Below, one piece after another: positions 1 through 7,804 of a stretch of DNA of 21,102 nt. The stretch lies in NCBI GenBank assembly GCA_018398765.1, contig JAHBMJ010001411.1:10001-31102 (forward strand). The letters run 5' to 3'. Made by a program: the position numbers and the translations under genes. Source of the stretch: Chromera velia (Eukaryota; Sar; Chromeraceae). Within the stretch, counting starts at the first letter, position 1, and every line of letters begins with the position of its first letter. The notes beneath the pieces were generated by a model. That model was not told where the DNA came from and did not search any database. It saw only the letters and a program-made list of their open reading frames with translations.

Positions 1-78
1 CAGACAGACAGACAGAGCAGACGCAAGCTTTCTTTCACTGTCTTCTGCTTTCTTCTTTTCTTTTGGAGCGCTCTTAGT

Positions 79-117
79 GGAATTGAACCCGGGACCTCTC
101 GCACCCTATCATACTAC
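79..117 (-). pseudogene. tRNA-Pro 3'-half fragment
   Basis: The segment matches the T arm and the 3' side of the anticodon arm of the intact tRNA-Pro at 4396-4467 (plus-strand core AATTGAACCCGGGACCTCTC). The 5' side of the anticodon stem is missing and the sequence runs straight into CAGA-type microsatellite. The acceptor stem is not preserved either. It is best read as a relic of a duplicated tRNA gene. Confidence 0.75.
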
Positions 118-150
118 AGACAGAGCCAGGCATACGCGCAGACAGAATCA

Positions 151-326
151 TACTACAGACAGACAGACAGAGAGAGAGAGGGAGGGAGAGAGAGAGAGGG
201 AGAGAGGAGGAAACAGACAGACAGACAGACAAACAGACGATCAGACAGACAGACAGACAAACAGACAGACGATCAGACAGACAGACACACAAACAGACAG
301 ACAGACAATCAAACAGAGAGAGAGAA
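151..326. repeat. (CAGA)n/(GA)n microsatellite
   Basis: The tract is an interrupted run of CAGA and GA units with ACAA variants. It lies between the tRNA scrap at 79-117 and the decayed kinase 5' end at 385-457. Reading frames across it translate only to low-complexity peptides. The same CAGA unit also fills the first 16 bases of the window. Confidence 0.9.
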
Positions 327-384
327 ATATGATGATCTGAGGCTCCCAAACGACAGCCATACCGGCAGACAGACACACACACGG

Positions 385-457
385 GTTCCGGACGGGCAAT
401 AATTCTGATGGTGTCAAGCTGGCTTAAGGGTACAGGCGAGGTGGCGCTGAAGGGCAT
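385..457 (-). pseudogene. 5'-end fragment of a duplicated histidine kinase gene
   Basis: The minus-strand translation from the ATG at 457 begins MPFSATSPVPLSQ and continues LDTIRII. It aligns with the start of the intact kinase ([13 protein letters not shown], then EELETIRIT), with two residues lost in frame. After about 24 codons similarity ends and the frame runs into CAGA microsatellite, so nothing downstream of exon 1's first part survives. The upstream flank is also shared: 458-765 aligns with 4103-4395 over its whole length, including a conserved stretch near 549-590 and 4194-4235. The fragment is therefore part of a duplicated block of promoter region plus tRNA, not an independent gene. 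Confidence 0.8.
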
Positions 458-765
458 TCTCCTTGTCAATCCGAACACCTAGTGACCCTTGTATGGTAGA
501 GACTGGTGTGTATCTATCTGTTGCTTGGTAGACCTCTACTCGAACTGATGCTCGCATGTCATGAGGAAATGAACCTCTTAACGGAGAGGGTGCTTCTCGT
601 GACCATTCATGCAACGTCAACACGGACTCTTCGTGAGGGTAGTGCAGCAGTCAGTCTATCAGCGACGTTGAAGTGGAAAGTCAGGTCAGTCATTTTACGA
701 CCAGTGCAGGAATTGGGGGGTTCGCGGACGCGAAAGTTGGCACAAATAAGCACATAGATCAAAAC

Positions 766-822
766 GGGCCGCTCCGGGAATTGAGCCCGGGACCTCTCGC
801 ACCCTAGTAAGCGAGAATCATA
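766..822 (-). pseudogene. decayed tRNA-Pro copy
   Basis: The 3' half of a tRNA-Pro is preserved on the minus strand, including the acceptor 3' strand and a T arm with one change (GGGCTCAA for GGGTTCAA). The anticodon loop carries three extra bases (CTTACTAGGG against CTTAGGG). The D arm and 5' acceptor strand are replaced by sequence drifting into CAGA repeat. The position relative to the kinase fragment matches that of the intact tRNA relative to the intact kinase. It probably cannot fold as a functional tRNA. Confidence 0.8.
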
Positions 823-850
823 CTACAGACAAACACCGGCACATGCACAG

Positions 851-896
851 ACAGAAAGAGAGAGAGAGAGAGAGAGGGAGGCAGAGAGAGAGAGAG

Positions 897-946
<50 letters not shown>

Positions 947-961
947 ATATATAGAGAGAGG
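851..961. repeat. (GA)n microsatellite
   Basis: Nearly pure GA dinucleotide with a few GGCA interruptions. On the minus strand it is a (CT)n tract starting about 8 bases after the last recognised kinase splice donor (GT at 969-968). It marks the junction between kinase sequence and the decayed tRNA copy. Confidence 0.95.
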
Positions 962-969
962 GGACGAAC

Positions 970-3900
970 CTGCATGAACGGTTGGAAGAGGCTTTTGAGT
1001 TCTTCGGGTTCGAGTCCGGGTCCCGAGTCGATCAGTGCAATCGTCAGACGGGCCCACCCCCAGAGACCAGAGGTCGGGAGAGAGAGCTTTGAGGGCATCC
1101 GATCATGATGTACATCCTCTGTTTTTGCGAGGGAGAAAAGGCGGGGGGACAGAGAGATAGGATTGGAGACAGATGACGGTGGGAAGCGTTCAGCGCGACA
1201 ATCCGAAAAGCTTTTAGCGCCTGAAGTTGTTTCAGAGACTCGTGGAAGTAACAGAAGCCCGGAAGAGAGCACAGCTTCGAAAATGCTTCGTTTGCCCGCC
1301 CTGTTATGAATCGAACGTATAGCGTTGAGTCACCTTTTTGTTCTCTAAATCGCGATGAGAAGACAAGAGACACAAATACGATACTTTAAGCACGCACAGA
1401 GATGCACTGACCGTTCTCTTCCTGGACTTTCAGTTGGAGTCTCACGGAACCTCCCGTGGGCGTGAACTTGACCGCGTTACTGGCGAGGTTTGCTGCATCC
1501 ATCCAGAGGGGGGGACAGGTCGACTGAAGTAAGGGAGGGTCTCATGAATGATTTACAGAACAAAAGCGTTACACGATATCTGATCCTTCCTTTCTTTGTT
1601 GGAACCTGCAGTTGGATCCGACAAATACAATTGGATTGTTCGAATGTATTGTCGGTAAGGTCTCTCCTCTTGGTGACTTGAGAAACCCTTCCTCCCAGCG
1701 TACCTGTGGCCTGTCTGAGACGAGTGAAGTCTGCAGACATCTTGACGCCGTTAGAAAAGGCCTCGCGGAGCTCTGGAGAGACATCAATCTGCAGACAGCA
1801 GGTAGGAAAGAAGAGAAAGTTAGTGCGAGCGTAGTAAACGGAGTACCGGTAGGACAAAGTACACCCACGCTGTTAGCCGTGCGGTGCTTTTTTATTTGTG
1901 GGAGGAGTCCCTTCACCAAATTTTTCTGTAAGGGGAGGGAGACGATCACGAGCAATGGGATGAGCCTCCATGAAGGTACAGCTTCTGCCTCCGGACTGCA
2001 CTGATCAGCTATGTTTTTTGCAGAAGATGTGCGTACCTCAAGCTTCCAGTCTATGCCCTTGGCAGCCGCGACTCTGCCCTCGGTCTTGTTGAATGAAGTC
2101 GCCCACTCGAGAGGACTCACTAGCTGAGCAGCGTACTGAAAGCGGCCTCCCTGCATGAACAAATAGATCATGCCGTACTAGGTGACTCTCAACTGTCTGT
2201 TGTGGCTGTCGGCGATCTTCTTTTATTTTATGAGTGCGTGAATTTACTGGCAAGGGGGCCGGGAATACTACTTTAGCAAAAGTGAACAATGAATTGCAAT
2301 GCTCAAAACAATTCTGCTCTGCATGTAATGCTGTACTCTGCCTGCAAACCACGAAGAGAGACAGCATGTGAACTTCAGAAGGGCCCAAAGGCGAGCGGAA
2401 AGAGCATGCGGGAAGAGGAGAGGAGAGGAGAGGGCTGATGAGGTAAGATCGAGGAAAGAGGGTGGGGGGGAACAGGAGCTGCGTAAACGAAAAGAAAAGC
2501 GAATAAAAAAAACTACCCAGAGGCGCTACTCAAATGAAAAGAAAAGAGAATAAAAGAAATTACCGGACGGACCTCAAGTTTTTCATATGTGAGCATGTCG
2601 TTACATACTCCCTTGACGATTTCCAGTTGCTTGGACACCAAGTCGACCCCGTCCGCCGCTTCATGCAAAGACTCCATCACCTTCTCTAAGGTGCAATCCA
2701 CAGATGCATCTTTCAGCACCAGGTGGGAGTCGCCCTGTCCTGGTTGTTTGTGTGCATGCTGCATCGACCATCATTGTTGAGTGCAGGGATTCAGTGCAGT
2801 GTTGGCCTCTCCCTCAAAGCACCCCGATCCCTCTGATCCTTTTTTTATGAATCAATCAATCAATGAATCAATCAATTAATCAATGAATCAATTAATCAAT
2901 CAGTCAGTCAGTCAATCAATCAATCAATCAATCAACCAACCAATCAGTCAACCAACCAACCAACCAACCAACCAATCAACCAACCAATCAGTCAACCAAC
3001 CAACCAACCAACCAACTAACCAACCAATCTGTTTATGACACCATCAATCCATCTATTCATCCATCCGTCTATCGATCAATCGATTATCCACGGAGACGGT
3101 CAGCTTCTTTGACTTGTAGTTCAAGAAAGGCGAGAAGAACACGATTCAACTGCAGGAACACCTTCTGCATTCAGGGCCCTCGCGCGTTCAGGCTTCAACC
3201 TTGTTGGCTGACCTGTTGCAGCAGGCGTTTGATGTACTTCTGTGCCCTCTGCAGTCCGGGAAGAGTGTCTTCAAGGATCAGGTTCGCCCCTGATGGAGGG
3301 TTCCTCACCTCGTGCCTGAGAAACAGATGGAATTAAACACAGAGGCAGTTTCGGGAAGGATAGGGCGCTCTCTAGGGCGAATGTATGAGGGTTCGAAGAA
3401 GATTGGTAACGAGACCGGGAATCGCTCTTGCTGACTTACTCACATGATGTACGATACGAATGCCTTGTAGCTCCCGTAGAGGACGTCCTTTGCCTTCATG
3501 ACGTCACATAGCTTGAAGAACGAAAGTTTTCGGAACAGTCGGGACAGAATTGCCCAGGAGAAGCCGAAGACTGCAGCAACTACAGTGTTGGTCTTGTAGA
3601 CCTTCGCCCCCTCCACGGGGCACATAGAGCTCTGGTGGTTTACCACGATGAATAAAATCATGTGAAACGTATTCAGGAGATTGAAGTGGAGTGTCCGCAG
3701 CTCGAGGACGTTCAACGTCGCCACCCATATGACGTAAAAGAACCAGCTCCAACACCGCATTAAGTCACCTGCTCCCGGAGGCCCGAAAAGAAAGGTGACG
3801 CTGATTAGAGTGTCTTGAATGAGGAGAAGGCAGAACAGAATCAGGTCCATGTTCTTGAACTTCGGCACAAATGCGAAAAGTCCGAGGTTTACTTGGGCCA

Positions 3901-4102
3901 GCAGAATCATGACAAACTGGGGCGTGGTGAAAACTGGTTCTTTCATGCCAAATCTCACCACGATTGACCCCAGAAGCGCTTGGAGTGAAAAAGGAACGAG
4001 GAACAGTGCACATTTCGACAGCTGTTCCCGGAACGCAGTGATTCTGATGGTCTCGAGCTCTTCCTGGCTTAAGGACACAGGCGAGGAGGCGCTGAAGGGC
4101 AT
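970..4102 (-). CDS. membrane sensor histidine kinase, 3' end not found
   Basis: Seven exons join in frame to 462 codons: 4102-3444, 3315-3213, 2758-2564, 2150-2037, 1788-1704, 1492-1412, 1118-970 (the 2758 acceptor could instead be 2734). The product should autophosphorylate on histidine and pass phosphate to a receiver. Exon 1 encodes about six hydrophobic segments (residues about 30-190). The H box YIMHEVRNP follows with His221, its codon starting one base after an intron. The dimerisation helix ends in YEKLE. The N box [13 protein letters not shown] (Asn387, Asn391) and G1/F boxes DSGPG (443-447) and LFQPFMQ (456-462) define the HATPase_c domain. No G2 box (GTGLGL type), no receiver and no stop codon are found in the remaining 969 bases, so the gene is truncated, misassembled or continues beyond the window. 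An in-frame TAG just upstream excludes an earlier start; 4102 is the first ATG. The gene lies 293 bp downstream of tRNA-Pro in the same direction. Confidence 0.85.
2850..3029. repeat. (AATC)n/(AACC)n tetranucleotide repeat
   Basis: Runs of AATC grade into AACC with occasional AGTC, all inside the second intron of the histidine kinase. Degenerate CATC units continue to about 3085. Confidence 0.9.
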
Positions 4103-4390
4103 TCTCCTTGTAAACACGAACACCTAGTGACCCTTATGCGGTGGAGACTGATGTGTATCTATGTGTTGCTTGGTGGACCTGTACTCGAGCTGATGCTCGC
4201 ATGTCATGAGGAAATGAACCTCTTAACGGAGAGGGAGGTTCTCGTGACTATTCAGGAAACTTCAACACAGATTCTTTCTGTGGGCAAAGCAGCACTCAGT
4301 ATAGCTAGGAGAGACGTTCAACTATAGAAAGTCAGGTCAGTCATTTTGCGACCTGGGGGATTGAAAACGGTTAAAAGAGGCCCAAACAAC
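4103..4390 (-). promoter_or_regulatory. kinase 5' flank conserved between both copies
   Basis: This spacer between tRNA-Pro and the kinase start codon is alignable with 458-765, including a nearly identical stretch at about 4194-4235 and another near 4330-4352. Short frames in it differ between the copies, so coding is unlikely. It should hold the kinase promoter and 5' UTR, but no TATA box or other core element could be picked with confidence. Confidence 0.45.
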
Positions 4391-4394
4391 AAAA
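4391..4394 (-). terminator. RNA polymerase III T4 terminator of tRNA-Pro
   Basis: On the minus strand four T residues follow immediately after one base past the tRNA 3' end, the usual minimal Pol III stop. The same run is kept beside the decayed copy (761-764). Confidence 0.65.
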
Positions 4395-4395
4395 C

Positions 4396-4467
4396 GGGCC
4401 GCTCCGGGAATTGAACCCGGGACCTCTCGCACCCTAAGCGAGAATCATACCACTAGACCAAGCGGCC
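4396..4467 (-). tRNA. tRNA-Pro (anticodon AGG)
   Basis: The 72-nt sequence folds as a full cloverleaf. The acceptor stem GGCCGCT pairs with AGCGGCC, followed by discriminator C. The D arm holds TGGTCTAGTGG, which also fits the Pol III A box. The anticodon stem CTCGC/GCGAG encloses loop TTAGGGT, giving AGG. The T arm CCGGGTTCAATTCCCGG carries the B box. It closely resembles cytosolic eukaryotic tRNA-Pro. There is no intron and no encoded CCA, as expected for a nuclear gene. The 5' half coincides with the first unit of the tandem array 4435-5079. Confidence 0.96.
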
Positions 4468-5079
4468 GGATGATGATCTGCAAAAATCTCTAAGCATACT
4501 GACCTGAAGTAAGAGGTCACAAGAATTATACCACTAGACCAAGCGGCCCCATGAAATTGTAGGAGCTTAATATCGGCTCACACAGAAGCTGAGAACCATA
4601 TACCACTAGACTAAGCGGCCGGATGATGATCTGCAAAAATCTCTAAGCGTACTGAGCTGAAGTAAGAGGTCACAAGAATCATACCACTAGACCAAGCGAC
4701 CCCATGATGCTGTGCAAAATTGTAGGAGCTTAATTGGCTTACACAGAAGCTGAGAATCATACCACTAGACTAAGCGGCCGGATGATGATCTGTAAAAATC
4801 TCTAAGCGTACTGAGCTGAAGTGAGAGGTCACAAGAATCATACCGCTAGACTAAGCGGCCCCATGATACTGTGCAAAATTGTAGGAGCTTAGTCGGCTTA
4901 CACAGAAGCTGAAAATTATACCACTAGACCAAGCGGCTGGATGATGATCTGTAAAAATCTCTAAGCGTACTGAGCTGAAGTGAGAGGTCACAAGAATCAT
5001 ACCGCTAGACTAAGCGGCCCCATGATACTGTACAAAATTGTAGGAGCTTAGTCAGCCCACATAGAAGCTGAGAATCATA
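4435..5079. repeat. two-tier tandem array of tRNA-Pro 5' halves
   Basis: Eight copies of a roughly 27-bp tRNA-Pro 5'-half motif (plus-strand core ATACCACTAGACCAAGCGG) occur, with the AAGCGG/AAGCGA mark at 4460, 4541, 4613, 4694, 4772, 4853, 4931 and 5012. Spacings alternate between 81 and 72-78 bases because two linkers alternate. One contains GGATGATGATCTG and CTCTAAGCGTACTGAGCTGAAG; the other contains CCCCATGATACTGTGCAAAA and TTGTAGGAGCTTA. The repeating dimer is about 159 bp, present four times. The first copy is the 5' half of the intact tRNA. No other copy has an anticodon arm or T arm. The array ends abruptly at a CA microsatellite. Confidence 0.92.
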
Positions 5080-5080
5080 G

Positions 5081-5099
5081 CACATATACAGACACATAT

Positions 5100-5149
<50 letters not shown>

Positions 5150-5354
5150 ACACACACATACACGCACACACATACACAGAGGCAGACACACACACACACA
5201 CACATACACACACACTACACTAGACACACCACACTACGCACACAATACACACCACACGCACCATAACACCACACACACACCACACACATACACAGAGGCA
5301 GACACACACAGACGCACAGACACAAAAGCACACACACACATACACACACACACG
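5081..5354. repeat. (CA)n microsatellite
   Basis: CA dinucleotide runs are interrupted by TA, GA and CACCA variants. The tract directly abuts the truncated ninth unit of the tRNA-half array. No gene is seen. Confidence 0.95.
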
Positions 5355-5409
5355 TGTCATATACATTAAGGGACAGTGTCACATCCATCGTTTCTTTGTG
5401 TTGACTCTT

Positions 5410-6020
5410 TTGTTCTAGATGTCGCTCATTCTTTCACTCATTCATCATAATTGGTGCATTCACTTGAGTATACTCTTTAATTTCACACATTCGTTTATTC
5501 ATTCTTGCATTTGGTAAGTCACTGATTCATTCGTTAATTCACGCGTTGATTCATTCATTCATTCATTCATTCATTCCTTCCTTCCTTCCTTCCTTCCTTC
5601 ATTCATTCATTCATTGAATTCTATTCATTTCATTTCATTTACTCATGCCGTTGCTCACTTAGGTTACTCACTCACTCACTCACTCACACACACGCTCACT
5701 CACACATGCGCGCGCGCGCACACACACACACGTACTCACGCACTCACTCAGTTTACGCAATCACTCACTCACACACTCACTCACTCGCTCGCTCACTCAC
5801 TCTCACCCTGATCCACTTCTTCCTTCTTTCCTTCCTTCCTTCCTTCCTTCCTTCTTTTTTTTCTTCCTTTCTTCCTTTCTTCCTTTCTTCCTTTCTTCCT
5901 TTCTCCCTTTCTTCCTTTCTTCCTTTCTTCCTTTCTTCCTTCCTTCCTTCCTTCCTTCCTTTGTCCATTCATTCATTCATTCATTCATTCATTCATTCAT
6001 TCGTTCATTCATTCATTCAC
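5410..6020. repeat. compound microsatellite block
   Basis: Successive simple repeats fill this stretch: ATTC and CTTC units (about 5549-5620), ACTC/CACA units (about 5655-5807), TTCC/TTTC polypyrimidine (about 5818-5962) and ATTC units (5965-6020). Open frames across it encode only repeated short peptides and are not considered genes. Confidence 0.93.
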
Positions 6021-6124
6021 ATGCGTCTCGTCCGTCGGTCAAACAGTCTGTCAAGCAGACAGACAACTTGAAGCATCCAATCAGGCAGGCAGGTAGGTAG
6101 ATGCAGGCAAGCATCTCGTCGCTC

Positions 6125-6600
6125 AGTCATATTCATTCATCCATCGATCCTCTCATTCATTTTGCATTCATTCATCCATTCATTGATCCGTTGATCCATC
6201 CACTATTCGTTCATTTATTCATTTGTTACAGTGCATCGGACCATGTTCTCACTCAATTCTCTATTCCATCGTTCATTTGATCATCCATTCTCTCATGCAT
6301 TCATTCATTCACTCAGTCACTCACTCACTCACTCACTCACGCACTCACTCACTCACTCACCCTGTTCCCCTCATTAACTCACTACGCCACCGCTTCACCA
6401 GGTTCCGAACCGATCGATTGAATTGTTCTCCGCTTACCCCTTCGTTCATTCATTTATTCATTTTCATTCATATTTATATATTTATGCGTTCGAGTTTCTA
6501 CTTGCTTTCTTGTCCTTTCATCATTCATGAATACAGTACGTGCCACTAGCTGGCTGACCATCTTGCACTCTCTCACTCACTCAGTCACCATGTAGGCTGG
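6125..6600. repeat. degenerate ATTC/ACTC repeats
   Basis: The segment holds weaker, interrupted ATTC and CTCA units, densest at 6290-6362, grading into unique sequence. No gene is supported. Confidence 0.75.
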
Positions 6601-7538
6601 TCATGCATGTCCTCCTCTGGTCCTGCTTTCATCCATACGTGCTTCGGGAGTTCGATGGGCCGCCACAAAGAGAGACACAGCAAACAGCTTGTATATTGTC
6701 TCTCCACATGGCTTGAACAAAAAAACAACAAACCAGCCACCCATGTGCTCTCCTCGCAGGAAAAAAATGTACGCACAATCATTCCGCCATCTCGAAACCC
6801 TTCTCCACCATTCCGCAGTGAGTCCATATCAGATTCATTGTTCAACGAAAGGAGCAAGACATGCACAGTTCTCATTTGTAATCAAATCAAATCTCAAGAA
6901 TGGCGACGGCCAGCCCTTCCCCTCTCACCATTATCAGACCAGTTAAAGGACAGAATTGATGTACAATCTATTAATATACATTGAGGGCATGCGCGAACAC
7001 ATTTCTCATGCAATCCGAACATTCTCGAATATCTCTTCTCAATTTATTGGCCGGGTCGTCCGCGGATCATTGCGGCGAGGAGATGCATGCATGTGCATGT
7101 GTATATATATATACATGCATGTGTACGATATATGTACGCCTATATATGCATACCGGACCAATACACGCCCGGAGAGGCGATAAGAAATGTGTACGCATGT
7201 GTATCGGTGCATGTGCATGCATAAAGAGACTAATTTAACCTCCATCGGAGGGCAGCTCATGCAGCCCGTTAATTGAGGCCCTATACATGCAGGTGCCTCT
7301 GCAAGCCTCTAGATCTGTTGAAGGCATGCACTCACCCATTCAATGCAGGCATGCATTTTGGTGTGTCACGTCTATTTGTGCCCATATGTACGTATTAATT
7401 GAAGTGTTGCATAGTGATCGACATGCAGTTACTGTATCGGGTAAATTTTATTAATAACTCGATCGAGAAACATTAATTATCGATAATTAATACAGAAATT
7501 CATTAATTCCAATACAGATCGAATGAAAGAACGCCTGT
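6600..7538. other. intergenic region upstream of the LCCL gene
   Basis: The first part (6600-6955) has open frames on both strands without recognisable domains or splice structure. The second (7080-7240) is rich in alternating TG, CA and TA steps such as GCATGCATGTGCATGTG. The last (7380-7530) is AT-rich with ATTAAT repeats. No gene or RNA was recognised. Confidence 0.5.
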
Positions 7539-7562
7539 ATATATATATATATATATATATAT
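7539..7562. repeat. (AT)12 microsatellite
   Basis: An uninterrupted AT dinucleotide run lies about 240 bp upstream of the LCCL gene start codon. It could act as a promoter-proximal AT element, but that is speculation. Confidence 0.9.
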
Positions 7563-7804
7563 GGCAGCAATTCAATCATGCATCGATCTGCATTCCAACC
7601 GATCGATCGGACGACCGAATCCATCTATTGATATAGTGGATGGCCCACGATCGAAACATCTGTTCCTGCGCTATCGAAGCTTGGGCCTTGCTTGTTGCGG
7701 TGACCACCCACGAGCGCTAGTCGATAGTTTGCGGTTGAAAGCCCACGCAATCTGGCTTTCATTCAGAGGCTGTCAACTGACTGGTCCTTCTTCTGAAAAC
7801 AATC

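Noticed and set aside
74-478. 134-codon minus-strand open frame rich in Ser, Leu, Cys and Val
   Set aside because: Most of it is translated CAGA microsatellite; only the first about 24 codons after the ATG at 457 match real coding sequence.
1569-2171. 200-codon minus-strand ORF as a separate gene
   Set aside because: Only 2150-2037 is coding (kinase exon 4); the rest is intron and overlaps exon 5, which uses another frame.
4103-4123. Extension of the kinase N-terminus to 4123
   Set aside because: The upstream codons begin with GTG directly after an in-frame TAG, and a nuclear eukaryotic gene would be expected to use the ATG at 4102, which is also conserved in the duplicate copy.
4527-5020. 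Seven additional complete tRNA genes
   Set aside because: Only the 5' half is present in these units; no anticodon arm or T arm can be found, and the linkers do not pair with the acceptor strand.
4435-5079. CRISPR array
   Set aside because: Repeats are diverged, linkers are themselves repeated rather than unique, the repeat is a tRNA 5' half, and the surrounding genome is eukaryotic.
5614-6071. Plus-strand open frames and their antisense Lys/Glu/Arg-rich frame
   Set aside because: They are direct translations of ACTC, TTCC and ATTC microsatellites.
6607-6984. 125-codon plus-strand frame
   Set aside because: No recognisable domain, no splice context, overlapping open frames on both strands, and ordinary composition for non-coding DNA here.
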